Shown: positions 46,254-57,908, counted from the stretch's first letter. The stretch is 64,000 bases of DNA from an uncultured Hyphomicrobium sp. (GCF_902826555.1 NZ_CADEFI010000009.1:30146-94145); one strand, 5' to 3'. A program made the numbers and translations. The notes: generated by a model not told the origin, from the sequence alone.

Positions 46254-46733
46254 TCAGACCGCCTTGTCCTCGCGGAAGCGGCCGAAGCTCTGCGGCGCAC
46301 CTTCGCCGAACAGCATGACTTCGTAGATTTCGGGCTCCCCGCCTTCCATGCCTGGCGATCCGACCGGCATCCCCGGCACCGCCAGCCCTCGGCCCGCCGG
46401 CTTCTCTGCCAGCAGCCGCTTGACCGCCGCGGCGGGGACATGCCCCTCCACCACATAGCCGCCGATCTCGCCTGTATGACAAGCCGCGAGCTCCACCGGC
46501 ACGCCCAAGCGCGCCTTGATCGCCTTCAGGCTCGGCGCATCGTTCACGGTCACGCTGAACCCGTTGGCTCTCAGATGCTCCACCCATTTATGGCAGCAAC
46601 CGCAGCTGGGATCCCGGAACACGCTCATCTCGGGTAGCGTTTCGGCGCGCGCATGCGACACGGCGAGCAACGGAGCGGCGACCATGAAACCGACCACGCG
46701 GCGGCGATCGAAAGACATCGGCTTCGGATTCAT
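46254..46733 (-). CDS. DUF411 copper-linked periplasmic protein
   Basis: The product has 159 residues with a Tat-like signal (DRRRVVGFMVAAPLLAV). The DUF411 domain has SVFRDPSCGCCHKWVEHLRANGF with the CGCC metal-binding motif, then AACHTGEIGGYVVEGHVPA and GLAVPGMPVGSPGME. The family is linked to copper resistance. It follows csoR by 39 bp on the same strand, consistent with copper-induced expression. Confidence 0.9.
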   Translation of the reverse strand: MNPKPMSFDRRRVVGFMVAAPLLAVSHARAETLPEMSVFRDPSCGCCHKWVEHLRANGFSVTVNDAPSLKAIKARLGVPVELAACHTGEIGGYVVEGHVPAAAVKRLLAEKPAGRGLAVPGMPVGSPGMEGGEPEIYEVMLFGEGAPQSFGRFREDKAV

Positions 46734-46772
46734 GTCATACCTCGCTCCTCGTTGCCGGCATTATGATCCTGA

Positions 46773-47048
46773 TCAACGCGCACTGCGCGCCAGAACGTCC
46801 ATCAATTCATCGATCTTTTGAGTCTGCTCGGCTTTGTCGCCACTCGCCATCGCATGCGCGACGCAATGGGAGATGTGGTCGCGCAACACGTCTTCCTCGA
46901 CGCGACGGAGCGCCGCTCTGACCGCCGCGATCTGCGTCACGATATCGATGCAATAGCGGCCCTCCTCGACCATGCGGCCGAGGCCGCGCACCTGACCTTC
47001 GATGCGCGAGAGGCGTTTGATGCGGGCGGATTTCGAATCTTTCGTCAT
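46773..47048 (-). CDS. csoR: CsoR-family copper-sensing repressor
   Basis: The product has 91 residues and is all helical. The family core [23 protein letters not shown] is followed by the Cu(I) ligands in order: Cys 33, His 58 and Cys 62 ([11 protein letters not shown]). FrmR/RcnR homologues lack this set, so copper is the likely signal. The gene is divergent from copA, with two matching operators between them. Confidence 0.93.
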   Translation of the reverse strand: MTKDSKSARIKRLSRIEGQVRGLGRMVEEGRYCIDIVTQIAAVRAALRRVEEDVLRDHISHCVAHAMASGDKAEQTQKIDELMDVLARSAR

Positions 47049-47058
47049 GACTTGACGG

Positions 47059-47075
47059 ATACCCCACCGGGGTAT
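47059..47075. promoter_or_regulatory. CsoR operator 1
   Basis: ATACCCC-ACC-GGGGTAT, a perfect 7-bp inverted repeat, the usual CsoR type with TACCCC/GGGGTA. It lies 11 bp before csoR, so it should mediate autorepression. Confidence 0.85.
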
Positions 47076-47087
47076 ACATGTCAATAC

Positions 47088-47104
47088 ATACCCCCATGGG
47101 GTAT
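47088..47104. promoter_or_regulatory. CsoR operator 2
   Basis: ATACCCC-CAT-GGGGTAT, identical in its arms to operator 1. The two centres are 29 bp apart, nearly three helical turns, so tetramers may bind on one DNA face. It is 31 bp before copA. Confidence 0.85.
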
Positions 47105-47135
47105 TAACGCGACCAGCACGAGAGGAGCGTCGGCC

Positions 47136-49544
<2,409 letters not shown>

Positions 49545-49576
49545 TCGAAACCCGGAGGTCGCCCGCCGGGTTTCGA
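49545..49576. terminator. Hairpin after copA
   Basis: TCGAAACCCGG and CCGGGTTTCGA form an 11-bp stem with a 10-base loop, starting at the copA stop. No T-run follows. It separates copA from the convergent EF-hand gene and may serve both. Confidence 0.5.
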
Positions 49577-49598
49577 GGACATTGATGGTGTCCTGGAG

Positions 49599-49895
49599 CT
49601 AGTACTGCTTCGGACACCAGGATTCGCCGGAGGACTTGCACGACACGGGGAAGGCCTTCGCCATCTTCTCAGCGGCGGCCCACTCGTCCTCATCGACGCC
49701 GTTGTTCACGTCCGCGTCCATCGCCGTGAAGGTCGGCGCCGGATCGAGCTTAAGCTTCGACACGTTGGCCTCGTACTCGGTACGGCTGATCCGGCCGTTT
49801 CCATCGGTGTCGAGTGTCGAGAAACTCCCCGCCCAATCGGCCATCGCAACCGAGGGAAGCAAGGCAACTGCCGTGGCAATCAAAAGGCGTTTCAT
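49599..49895 (-). CDS. Secreted EF-hand protein
   Basis: The product has 98 residues. A signal peptide ends VAMA. Two EF-hand loops follow: DTDGNGRISRTEY (canonical, residues 29-41) and DADVNNGVDEDEW (near residue 60). Two Cys at the end (SCKSSGESWC) may form a disulfide. It probably binds Ca2+ in the periplasm. It has no evident link to the copper genes. Confidence 0.88.
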   Translation of the reverse strand: MKRLLIATAVALLPSVAMADWAGSFSTLDTDGNGRISRTEYEANVSKLKLDPAPTFTAMDADVNNGVDEDEWAAAEKMAKAFPVSCKSSGESWCPKQY

Positions 49896-50262
49896 CGTGT
49901 CTTCTCCCTAATGAATATCGGTGCCCGTTTTGGGCTTTCACGCCGCAGAACCTCGTCCGCGACCTGCCGATTGAGCGCGAGGACACGGCACTTCGACAAG
50001 GTCAGAGCTGGCAAAGATCCGCCGGACAACTTGCAGGATCGCCAGCGATGAAGCGGCAACGATCGGCGCGCTTTTCGACCATATGCTCCGGGAAGCCGCG
50101 TGGTGATTGGGTAACGGCCCACAAAGAAAAGCGTGAGAGATGAGGCGGGCGAGGCGGCCAATCGCGCCCCTAGGCTTGCGCCCCTCGGCAGCACGGCCTA
50201 AGTCGCAGAAAGCAATAAGCGCAACTGCACCGCAACAGCGGCCGCAGCGAAGGAGCCGGACG
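49896..50262. other. Intergenic region, 367 bp
   Basis: I find no convincing gene here. It separates two divergent small secreted-protein genes and must hold their promoters. Short frames are Arg-rich and lack signal peptides or ribosome binding sites. Confidence 0.5.
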
Positions 50263-50538
50263 ATGATGACGAAACTCGTGCTCGCCTCTGCAATCGGCGC
50301 TGTGGCGCTGCTGTCGGCCCCCCTCGATGCGAACGCCGGCCGGAAGAAGCCGACGAGGCAAGAGGCGCCGGCCGTCGCTCACGACTGCAAATCCTACAAC
50401 GGCCCGTCCGGCTACGAAGGCAACCCGTGGTGCGACGGCGGCTGGAAGTACGCCGAGGATTGGGCACCGGGCACCGGGGGCTATCTCGACGCGTTCGACC
50501 TGCCTCAGGTCCAACGCCTGCGTCGCCGATTCGAATAA
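50263..50538 (+). CDS. Small secreted protein, 91 aa
   Basis: A signal peptide ends DANA, then a short basic stretch (GRKKPTRQE) and a mature domain with DCKSYNGPSGYEGNPWCDGGWKYAEDW, rich in Gly, Trp and Tyr with two Cys. I do not recognise a family. AAGGAG seven bases before ATG 50263 decides the start. A strong terminator follows, supporting a single-gene unit. Confidence 0.75.
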   Translation: MMTKLVLASAIGAVALLSAPLDANAGRKKPTRQEAPAVAHDCKSYNGPSGYEGNPWCDGGWKYAEDWAPGTGGYLDAFDLPQVQRLRRRFE

Positions 50539-50563
50539 CCGCCGCTGTTCCGGTCGAGAGATC

Positions 50564-50596
50564 GCCGCCGCCCGCATGGGCGGCGGCTTTTCTTTT
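50564..50596 (+). terminator. Rho-independent terminator
   Basis: A perfect 10-bp GC stem (GCCGCCGCCC, loop GCAT, GGGCGGCGGC) is followed by TTTTCTTTT. It lies 26 bp after the small secreted-protein gene. Confidence 0.92.
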
Positions 50597-50601
50597 ACGC
50601 C

Positions 50602-50928
50602 TCAGGTTCGGCGGCGACTTTCGCTGGCGAGGCCACGCACACGCCGTCCGGCCTGCCGCAGCTCGTCCTCGAGCACCACGCGGCCTTCGAGCCTCGGATC
50701 GCCGACGTCGAGTTCGATCACCAGTTCGCCGCGTCCGGTGATGCGAGAGGAGAACGCCAGGTGATGCCCGCCGAAGCGGATCTGCTGGTGCGCCACCTCG
50801 AGTTGCCGATGGTCTTGCAGCATGGCCCTGAGCGCCAGCACCGCGGCGCGCTCGGCCTTACGGCCGAGCCGTTCGGCAACCGCATGCGACGTGAGAACGT
50901 GGAAGGGAAGAAAGGCGCGGTAGGTCAT
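50602..50928 (-). CDS. Hypothetical protein, 108 aa
   Basis: The product has no signal peptide. It starts MTYRAFLPFHVLTSHAVAERLGRKAERAAVLALRAML, a long amphipathic helix, then a basic C-terminus. I do not recognise it. The AAGGAGATCCCG before the ATG at 50928 is a near-perfect ribosome binding site, which is the best evidence that it is real. Confidence 0.6.
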   Translation of the reverse strand: MTYRAFLPFHVLTSHAVAERLGRKAERAAVLALRAMLQDHRQLEVAHQQIRFGGHHLAFSSRITGRGELVIELDVGDPRLEGRVVLEDELRQAGRRVRGLASESRRRT

Positions 50929-51185
50929 CGGGATCTCCTTCTGAGACACACCAACGCGCGTGCGTAATTGCACGGGCGGGCGGGGCTCTTTCGAAGGAGA
51001 TGTCGCTATCTGCGCATGGCGGACATGTACGCCCACGGACGACACCCGTCAAGCGACGGAATACGCCCGCGTTCCGCGTTGGCATGACATGCCACAGGCC
51101 GGAGCGCCGGCAAAAACGAAGGAACGCCACATCGCCGTCACGGTTTTGAAGTGACTGCCGTTCACACGCCGAGATTGGAGTGACG

Positions 51186-51797
51186 ATGAAGAAACTGAGA
51201 CTGATAGGTGCGTTTGCCGGTTTGACTCTGATGAGCATAACCGCGGCTCATGCCGCCCCCGGCTTTTCGACCGCCAACGTCAACGTGAGAACAGGTCCCG
51301 ACACGGACTTCCCGAGCGTCGGCGTCATTCCCGAGGGCGACGAGGTGGAGATCACCGGCTGCCTGCGCGATGAATCCTGGTGCGATGTGATCTGGGCCGG
51401 CAATCGCGGCTGGGTCTACAGCGAATATCTCGCCTTCGAGCAGCGCGGCGAGTACGTGCGCCTGCCGGATGTCGGACCTGCTGTTTTCCGCATCCCGTTT
51501 GTGACGTTCACAGCCCGCGATTACTGGGATCGCCACTATGTCGGCCGTCCTTGGTACAGCGATCGCGGACGCTGGTATTCCTACAAGGTCCGCCCTCGTC
51601 CCGGCTGGCGCGCCCCGCCTCCGGGCGCGCGCAGAGCGGGCTGGTGGCGGTCCGGCTATCATGCTCCGCAGGGCATGGCCCTGCCCCCCGATCGCTGGCG
51701 GCGCATGGAACGACGCCACGAGAGACGCGAGGATCGGCGGGACTGGCGTGAGGAACGTCGGGACGACCGCCGCGAATGGCGCCAAGACCGCCGCTGA
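51186..51797 (+). CDS. Secreted bacterial SH3-domain protein
   Basis: The product has 203 residues. A signal peptide ends AAHA. A bacterial SH3 domain follows at about residues 25-85 (ANVNVRTGPDTDFPSVGVIPEGDEVEITGCL, WCDVIWAGNRGWVYSEYLAF), then an aromatic-rich stretch and an Arg-rich tail with ERRDDRRE-like repeats. Such proteins are common in Hyphomicrobiales and may bind peptidoglycan. GGAG precedes ATG 51186. Confidence 0.85.
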   Translation: MKKLRLIGAFAGLTLMSITAAHAAPGFSTANVNVRTGPDTDFPSVGVIPEGDEVEITGCLRDESWCDVIWAGNRGWVYSEYLAFEQRGEYVRLPDVGPAVFRIPFVTFTARDYWDRHYVGRPWYSDRGRWYSYKVRPRPGWRAPPPGARRAGWWRSGYHAPQGMALPPDRWRRMERRHERREDRRDWREERRDDRREWRQDRR

Positions 51798-51816
51798 GGG
51801 AACTCGTTCCTGGAGT

Positions 51817-51848
51817 AAAAAAGCCCCCGGCAATCTGCTGGGGGCTTT
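51817..51848. terminator. Bidirectional terminator
   Basis: A 12-bp stem (AAGCCCCCGGCA, TGCTGGGGGCTT; one G-T pair) has a 3-base loop. The plus strand ends in TTT; the minus strand has six T. It serves the SH3 gene and, more strongly, the PAS gene. Confidence 0.88.
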
Positions 51849-51880
51849 GTCGTTCCGGAAACGCAACGCACGTTACAGCA

Positions 51881-52318
51881 TCACGCCGGTGCGCCTTCGC
51901 TGAACTGCGCATTGAGGCTGGCATAGAGCTGGTTCATATCGAACACCGCTCCTTCGAGATACGCAAGCCCGTTCGCATCGTCCCACACGCCGCCGCCGTC
52001 CTCGTGCACCCACACGTAGTGTCCCGCCGCGTGCCGGATCCGATAATTGATATTCCAGTTCTTTCGCTGCTGGAGACCGACGACGACAGCCGTGTCGACC
52101 GCCTCGGAGTCGTCCGGATGAATGAGGGACGCAAATGAGCGCGCCCGGTTGCCGAGCACCTCGTTGGCGTCGAAGCCGAAGCACCGCTCGAAGCCCGAGG
52201 TCAGCTCGAGCATCGTGAATTCCTTGTCGGCTCTGCACCGGTAGAGAAATCCGTTCATCCGCCCAAGAACGCTATCGAGAAATGGAGCTTCGACGCCCGG
52301 TGATAAGCTCATGCGCAT
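51881..52318 (-). CDS. Stand-alone PAS domain protein
   Basis: The product has 145 residues forming a single PAS fold (PAS_3 type): LDSVLGRMNGFLYRCRADKEFTMLELTSGFERCFGFDANEVLG, ASLIHPDDSEAV, and YRIRHAAGHYVWVHEDGGGVWD. No output domain is attached, so it would act through a partner or is a decayed sensor. The C-terminus (FDMNQLYASLNAQFSEGAPA) ends cleanly. The ATG at 52312 is an alternative start. Confidence 0.85.
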   Translation of the reverse strand: MRMSLSPGVEAPFLDSVLGRMNGFLYRCRADKEFTMLELTSGFERCFGFDANEVLGNRARSFASLIHPDDSEAVDTAVVVGLQQRKNWNINYRIRHAAGHYVWVHEDGGGVWDDANGLAYLEGAVFDMNQLYASLNAQFSEGAPA

Positions 52319-52547
52319 ACTCTCTATGTGATGAGATGGGACAGTCCGAGGCGAACTTAAAACACCAACTCACCGCTCCCCGTCAATGCGACCGAGCATC
52401 TGACGCTGCCGCGCGCGGGCATGGTGCAGCCGCACAAAAAACAGGCGAAGCAACGCACAATGAAGGATTCCCTGGACCTGCGTCGCGAGCCTTCGTACCA
52501 ATTTGGCGAAACCCCACGGGTTCCGCATCGACGCGGGAAAAAATCCG

Positions 52548-53051
52548 ATGAAGCACACGCTCGCAGTGATTGCAGCACTCCTTTTCACTCCGCCTGCAGC
52601 GGCGCAGGAAACGATCGCGTTGGCCATCGAAGGCTGGCAGCAGGAGTCCCGCTCGGATGGCATCGTCTATTATCGCTGCGCCAGCGACATTTGCGCTGCC
52701 GGCTCGGTCGTGAGCTACAAGGAACAGCCGCACCGCACCACGATCACGCTCAAGGACTTCGAGAACCACCATCGCGGACTGGCCGAGCACAACAAAGGCT
52801 CGGGCCACGTCCGCGACGCGCGCATAACCGCACCCGCCGAGCGCACGGTCGACGGCGTTCACGTGTTTCAGGTCAACCGCGAGGTGGATTGGGACGACGG
52901 CACGACCACCTTCACCATCGAGGCCCGCTTGATCGGAAGCGACAGGAGTTTTTCCCTGGTAAGCGACTCCCCCAAGCGCGAATGGACCGCCAACAACTTC
53001 GAAGGCTTCCTCCGTTCCCTGGTTGTCGTCGCAAGCCTCAAGCGTCCTTAG
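52548..53051 (+). CDS. Secreted hypothetical protein, 167 aa
   Basis: A signal peptide ends PPAAAQ. The mature part begins with EGWQQESRSDGIVYYRCASDICAAGSVVSYK, with two Cys seven residues apart, and continues as a mixed alpha/beta domain ending FEGFLRSLVVVASL. I do not recognise the family. The start at 52548 is chosen for the signal peptide; its ribosome binding site is weak (GGGA). Confidence 0.75.
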   Translation: MKHTLAVIAALLFTPPAAAQETIALAIEGWQQESRSDGIVYYRCASDICAAGSVVSYKEQPHRTTITLKDFENHHRGLAEHNKGSGHVRDARITAPAERTVDGVHVFQVNREVDWDDGTTTFTIEARLIGSDRSFSLVSDSPKREWTANNFEGFLRSLVVVASLKRP

Positions 53052-53072
53052 TCCGTCTGTGAAGACTGATAC

Positions 53073-53546
53073 TCAGGAGCGAGGCGGCTTCCCGCCCGGG
53101 CGCTCCGCATCCCACACCGCCAGCTTCGGCTGCGCATCACCCGATGTGAGTTGCCAGAACGCCGTAAGCCGGCCGGCGTCGTGATACTCTTCCAGACGCG
53201 AGATGAGACCAGCCTTGTAGGAGATGACCTGCCGGTACTTGCCCTCGAGCACCACCGGAGTCCCGCGCCGCTCGAGGCGGTAGTGAGCTTTGGTTCTCCC
53301 GCGCACGCCGTCGAAGTCGAACGAAAGAATGTGGGAAATGCAGTGCGTCGTCCGCAGAACCGCGGCCAGCGTCTCCCCAAACGCGGCCTTGCCCTTGATC
53401 TCGACCGGCCCTCCGGACGGGTCGCCGGCATTGCACCAATACTCCATGTCGTCGGCGTACTGGGCGAGCAGCCATTCGAGATCGCCCCGCCTCCATGCCT
53501 CATGCGAGCCCTCGATAAGCTCGCGTGCTCGCGTACGGGTCAGCAT
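53073..53546 (-). CDS. NTF2-like (SnoaL) protein
   Basis: The product has 157 residues. ELIEGSHEAWRRGDLEWLLAQYADDMEYWCN and the GRTKAHYRLERRGTPVVLEGKYRQVISYKAGLISRLEEYHD core are typical of the NTF2/SnoaL cone fold, which binds small hydrophobic molecules or acts as an isomerase-like enzyme. No catalytic residues are certain. The next gene upstream encodes a second NTF2-like protein in the same orientation. Confidence 0.85.
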   Translation of the reverse strand: MLTRTRARELIEGSHEAWRRGDLEWLLAQYADDMEYWCNAGDPSGGPVEIKGKAAFGETLAAVLRTTHCISHILSFDFDGVRGRTKAHYRLERRGTPVVLEGKYRQVISYKAGLISRLEEYHDAGRLTAFWQLTSGDAQPKLAVWDAERPGGKPPRS

Positions 53547-53639
53547 TTGCTTCCGTGAATAACCAACAATACACGACAGGAGTATCGAGCGATCTCCGCA
53601 GGCACAAGAAAAACTGAACCTGCCCGCCTCCGTCCATCC

Positions 53640-54092
53640 TCAGATTTGAGGCGCTCCCGCCTCGATCGCGGCCTCCTCGAGATAGGTAACAAAGCGCTGA
53701 AAGGCGTCGATGTAGGCTTCGTCGAGAAACTCGTCGATACGGGAGAGCAGCCCGTCCCTCACGCGCACGCGGAACCTCACGCGCACGTCCAGTCTCTCGC
53801 CGGTCTTTCGATGCCTGTGATATCCAAGAACGGTCGCGCGGATTTCCTCGCCGTCGCAGACGAGGTTTTCAATGATGAAAGCGTTGACGACGAACGTTCG
53901 ATCGATCAGCGCCAGCCGTGCGGTGACATCGGCCTTTCCGGCGGCACTCGACACCCAAGGGATTTCGAGCTTGTCGACATTGACGTTGTGAACGATGTCA
54001 TCGGCCAGTAGCGCGATGACGCCGTCGAAATTCCCCTCGCTCCAGTAGCGCACGGCGAGGCGGAACACCGCGATGTCGTCATCCTTCGACAC
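53640..54092 (-). CDS. NTF2-like protein, second copy
   Basis: The product has 150 residues. FRLAVRYWSEGNFDGVIALLADDIVHNVN and the VRFRVRVRDGLLSRIDEFLDEAYIDAFQRFV ending mark the NTF2/SnoaL fold. It is distantly similar to its neighbour, 93 bp away, perhaps an old duplication. I chose GTG 54092 because GGAGAG lies five bases before it; a TTG at 54116 would add eight residues. Confidence 0.8.
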   Translation of the reverse strand: MSKDDDIAVFRLAVRYWSEGNFDGVIALLADDIVHNVNVDKLEIPWVSSAAGKADVTARLALIDRTFVVNAFIIENLVCDGEEIRATVLGYHRHRKTGERLDVRVRFRVRVRDGLLSRIDEFLDEAYIDAFQRFVTYLEEAAIEAGAPQI

Positions 54093-54190
54093 TGGCTCTC
54101 TCCAACACCCGACCAATACCTGGTCAACGGATGGCGCGGAGATTTCACCCCGCAGATTGCGCCAATGCTCGAGACGGAGACGGCCCGCCC

Positions 54191-55993
54191 TCAGTTCTCG
54201 TCCATCTTGAGCGCGGCGATGAAGGCTTCCTGCGGGATCTCGACCTTGCCGAACTCGCGCATCTTCTTCTTACCCGCTTTCTGCTTGTCGAGAAGCTTGC
54301 GCTTGCGCGTGATATCGCCGCCGTAGCATTTGGCAATCACGTCCTTGCGGAGCGCGCTGATGGTTTCGCGTGCGATCACCTTGCCGCCGATGGCCGCCTG
54401 GATTGGAATTTTGAACAGGTGCGGGCGGATCAGCTCCTTGAGCTTCTCGCACATGGCGCGGCCTCGGCTCTCGGCTCGCGTCCGGTGCACGATCATGGAC
54501 AGCGCATCGACAGGCTCGTCGTTCACGAGGATAGAGAGCTTCACGAGCTCGTTCTCCTCGTAGCCCTTGATGTGATAATCGAACGACGCATAGCCGCGCG
54601 AGACCGACTTCAGCCGGTCGTAGAAGTCGAACACCACCTCGTTGAGGGGCAGCTCGTAGATCAGCATGGCGCGCGTGCCCACGTAGGTGAGCTGCTTCTG
54701 GCGGCCCCGGCGATCCTGGCAAAGCTTCAGCACGGCCCCGAGATATTCGTCCGGCACCAGGATCGTCGCCTCGATCCAAGGCTCCTCGATGTGATCGATC
54801 CGCACCGTATCCGGCATATCGGCCGGGTTGTGCAGCTCGATCGTCGATCCGTCGGTCATGTGCAGGTGATAGATGACCGACGGCGCCGTCGTGATGAGGT
54901 CGAGATTGAACTCGCGCTCGAGCCGCTCGGTGATGATTTCGAGATGCAAGAGGCCGAGGAAACCGCAACGGAAACCGAAGCCCAGCGCGGCCGACGTCTC
55001 GGTCTCGAACGAGAAGCTCGCGTCGTTCAGGCGCAAGCGCCCCATGGCATCGCGGAGATCCTCGAAGTCCGCCGCGTCGACCGGGAACAATCCGCAGAAA
55101 ACAACCGGCTGCGCCGGTTTGAAGCCCGGAAGCGGATCCGGTGTCGGATTTTTCTCGTCGGTCACGGTATCGCCGACGCGCGTATCGGCCACTTCCTTGA
55201 TCGCCGCCGTGAAGAAGCCAACCTCGCCCGGCCCCAATTCCGGGAGCATTTCCTGCTTGGGCCGGAAAATACCGATGCGCTCCACCTGATAATGGCCGCC
55301 CGTCGCCATCATCTGCACCTTCTGGCCGCGCTTCAACGTGCCGTCGATGACACGCACCAGCACCACGACCCCCAGATAGGCATCGTACCAGCTGTCGACG
55401 AGCATGGCCTTGAGCGGCTTGTCCGGATCGCCCTTGGGCGCCGGCAACCGCTCCACGATCGCCGCCAGAACGGCTTCCACGTTGAGACCCGTCTTCGCCG
55501 AGACGCCGATCGCCTCAGAAGCGTCGATGCCGATCACGTCCTCGATCTGCTGCTTCACCCGGTCTTCGTCAGCCGAGGGCAGATCGACCTTGTTCAGCAC
55601 CGGAAGGATCTCGAGATTGTTGTCGAGCGCCTGATACACGTTGGCCAGCGTCTGCGCCTCGACACCTTGGCTGGCGTCGACGACCAGGATGGCCCCCTCG
55701 CACGCCGCCAGCGAGCGCGACACCTCGTAGGCGAAATCCACGTGCCCCGGCGTGTCCATCAGATTGAGCTGATAGGTTTTTCCGTCGCTATGCTTGTAGT
55801 CGAGGCGCACCGTCTGCGCCTTGATGGTAATGCCCCGCTCGCGCTCGATGTCCATCGAATCGAGGATCTGCTCCTTCATCTCGCGGTTCGAGACGTTGCC
55901 GCAGATCTGGATCAGCCGGTCCGACAGCGTGGACTTGCCGTGATCGATGTGCGCGATGATGGAGAAATTGCGGATCAATGAGGGTTCGGTCAT
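54191..55993 (-). CDS. lepA: Elongation factor 4 (LepA)
   Basis: This translational GTPase, 600 residues, helps ribosome assembly or back-translocation. The G1 motif [14 protein letters not shown], the G2 region [14 protein letters not shown]3 DTPGHVDF and G4 NKVDLP are intact. The LepA-specific C-terminal domain is present, with [27 protein letters not shown]. Length matches E. coli LepA (599). Confidence 0.98.
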   Translation of the reverse strand: MTEPSLIRNFSIIAHIDHGKSTLSDRLIQICGNVSNREMKEQILDSMDIERERGITIKAQTVRLDYKHSDGKTYQLNLMDTPGHVDFAYEVSRSLAACEGAILVVDASQGVEAQTLANVYQALDNNLEILPVLNKVDLPSADEDRVKQQIEDVIGIDASEAIGVSAKTGLNVEAVLAAIVERLPAPKGDPDKPLKAMLVDSWYDAYLGVVVLVRVIDGTLKRGQKVQMMATGGHYQVERIGIFRPKQEMLPELGPGEVGFFTAAIKEVADTRVGDTVTDEKNPTPDPLPGFKPAQPVVFCGLFPVDAADFEDLRDAMGRLRLNDASFSFETETSAALGFGFRCGFLGLLHLEIITERLEREFNLDLITTAPSVIYHLHMTDGSTIELHNPADMPDTVRIDHIEEPWIEATILVPDEYLGAVLKLCQDRRGRQKQLTYVGTRAMLIYELPLNEVVFDFYDRLKSVSRGYASFDYHIKGYEENELVKLSILVNDEPVDALSMIVHRTRAESRGRAMCEKLKELIRPHLFKIPIQAAIGGKVIARETISALRKDVIAKCYGGDITRKRKLLDKQKAGKKKMREFGKVEIPQEAFIAALKMDEN

Positions 55994-56081
55994 GCGCGCG
56001 TGCTTATCACCTCGCTCGGCAGGGCAAAAGAGCGTTCGGAGCGGCCATCGACCGCGCTGAAAACAGTCCCAGGCTATATAG

Positions 56082-56098
56082 TCTAGAATAATTCTAAT
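56082..56098. promoter_or_regulatory. Irr/ICE-like palindrome
   Basis: TCTAGAATAATTCTAAT matches the rhizobial iron control element TTTAGAA-N3-TTCTAAA at 12 of 14 positions. It lies between lepA and the transglycosylase gene, 122 bp before the latter. It may equally be AT-rich promoter sequence. Confidence 0.35.
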
Positions 56099-56219
56099 AA
56101 AAGCGGATTTGCCGAGGTAGCAATCGGTAAGGGCCGGAAATCAGGCGCATGCGGCGCCGACAGCAGTCTTGACGGCGCCATACGGCTCAGCATGAGTGGC
56201 GGCGAAAAATTGATATCGG

Positions 56220-57701
56220 ATGGACCGAATAATGCGCTTCCCTCGTCTTGCCGTTGCCGCCGCCGTGACGGCTTTGACTTTTTTCGCGCAGCAGGCCTCG
56301 GTGACGGCCGGTGGCATCGAGTTCGGCCCCACCAGCGACAAGTCCAAACCACGGAAAAAGCAGGCGCCTCCGGCCGCCGCACCGGCGCCATCCCCCCAGA
56401 CACCACCCGGCGGGCAGGCCGCTCCTGCGGCCGAGGCGGCGACCCCGCCCGCGGCCGCGACGCCCGCTGTTGTTCAGGCCGCCCCCGCGGCTCAAGCCCC
56501 CGCGCCCCAAGCCACTGCCCCGGGCCGCGTCTCGACAAAAGGTCTTCCGCCGCCGCCGGCGCCACGCAATTGCAAGACGACATGGGCCTTCGACACCTGG
56601 ATGCGTGATTTCCGCCGCGAGGCCGCAGCCGAAGGCATCAGCCAGCGCACCATCTCGCTCGCGCTCGACGGCATGACGCCCGACCAGGGCGTGATCTCCC
56701 GCGATCGCCGCCAGGGCTTCTTCGCCCAGAGCTTCCTGGATTTCTCGGCCAAGCTCGCCACCCCCAACCGCGTCACCAACGGCCGCGCCCAGATCGAGAA
56801 AAACCGCGAGGCTTTTGACCGCGCGATCAAGCAGTTCGGCGTCCATCCCGCTGTCATCACGGGCTTTTGGGCGCTCGAAAGCGATTTCGGCGCCGGCATG
56901 GGCAAGCTCCCGATCATGCGCTCCCTGGTCACCCTCGCCTATGACTGCCGTCGCGGTCCCATGTTCCGCGACGAGCTGAAGGCGGCGCTGCAGATCATCG
57001 ATCGCGGCGACATGACCCCCGACACCATGATTGGCTCTTGGGCCGGCGAAATTGGCCAGACACAGTTCCTGCCGACCCGCTACCTCGAGCACGCCATCGA
57101 CTACGACGGCGACGGCCGGCCCAACCTCTTCTCGAATGCCACCGACATCATTGGCACCACCGCCAACTATATGTCTCATCTCGGCTGGCGCCCCAACGAG
57201 CCGTGGCTCCAGGAGGTTCGCGTTCCTGCCGAGATGCCCTGGGACCAGTCGGATCTCACCATCAAGCATCCCCGCTCGCAATGGTCCGCCTGGGGCGTGA
57301 CGCAGGCGGATGGCTCACCGCTCGAAAACGACGCGCTTCCAGCCTCCCTGCTTCTACCGATGGGCCGCTTCGGGCCGGCATTCCTGGCCCTTCCCAATTT
57401 CGACGTCTATCTGCAGTGGAACCAGTCGCTGAACTACGCCACCACCGCAGCCTACCTCGCGACTCGCATCGACGGGGCCCCGTCCATGCGCCGCGGCCGG
57501 GAAGGCATTCCTGTGTTGACCATCGACGAAGCCAAGGAGCTGCAGCGCCAGCTTACGGCGCGGGGATTCGATGTCGGCGAGATCGACGGCCTGATCGGTC
57601 TCAAGAGCCGCCAGGCCATCAAAGCCATGCAGATCAAGTACAAACTGCCGGCCGACTCCTATCCGACACCGGAACTGCTGGCAGCGCTGCGCGGCAGCTG
57701 A
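56220..57701 (+). CDS. Lytic murein transglycosylase, MltB type
   Basis: The product has 493 residues. A signal peptide ends SVTA, then a Pro/Ala-rich linker to about residue 110. The SLT_2 catalytic domain has GFWALESDFGAGMGKL with the catalytic Glu, and GSWAGEIGQTQFLPTRYLEHAIDYDGDGRPNL. A peptidoglycan-binding domain closes the protein (LQRQLTARGFDVGEIDGLIGLKSRQAIKAMQ). It cleaves peptidoglycan glycan strands. The start may be 56220 or the ATG at 56232. Confidence 0.94.
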   Translation: MDRIMRFPRLAVAAAVTALTFFAQQASVTAGGIEFGPTSDKSKPRKKQAPPAAAPAPSPQTPPGGQAAPAAEAATPPAAATPAVVQAAPAAQAPAPQATAPGRVSTKGLPPPPAPRNCKTTWAFDTWMRDFRREAAAEGISQRTISLALDGMTPDQGVISRDRRQGFFAQSFLDFSAKLATPNRVTNGRAQIEKNREAFDRAIKQFGVHPAVITGFWALESDFGAGMGKLPIMRSLVTLAYDCRRGPMFRDELKAALQIIDRGDMTPDTMIGSWAGEIGQTQFLPTRYLEHAIDYDGDGRPNLFSNATDIIGTTANYMSHLGWRPNEPWLQEVRVPAEMPWDQSDLTIKHPRSQWSAWGVTQADGSPLENDALPASLLLPMGRFGPAFLALPNFDVYLQWNQSLNYATTAAYLATRIDGAPSMRRGREGIPVLTIDEAKELQRQLTARGFDVGEIDGLIGLKSRQAIKAMQIKYKLPADSYPTPELLAALRGS

Positions 57702-57908
57702 ATCCGCCTCTCCCGCTTTACCAATCGCCCGCCAAACCCTATCAATCAGGGGCGAAGTGTTCATCATGGCCTTCGTTGGTTGCAGCGCGGGGGCGCCAGC
57801 CGACGGCCGTGTGACCATCGAGTCCGCGCGGATGCTTGCGCGGCTATAAGCATTTTCCGGCCGTGGGGACCGTCGTAGACTGCGACGGAGCGAGAAGGGG
57901 GAAGTGCC

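Noticed and set aside
46763-46776. FNR-like sequence ATGAT-N4-ATCAA just before the DUF411 gene
   Set aside because: It overlaps the csoR stop codon and the gene is better explained by copper control; a single 9/10 match can arise by chance.
49896-50262. Short Arg-rich frames upstream of the 91-aa secreted protein
   Set aside because: No ribosome binding sites or homology; the secreted protein has its own well-placed start at 50263.
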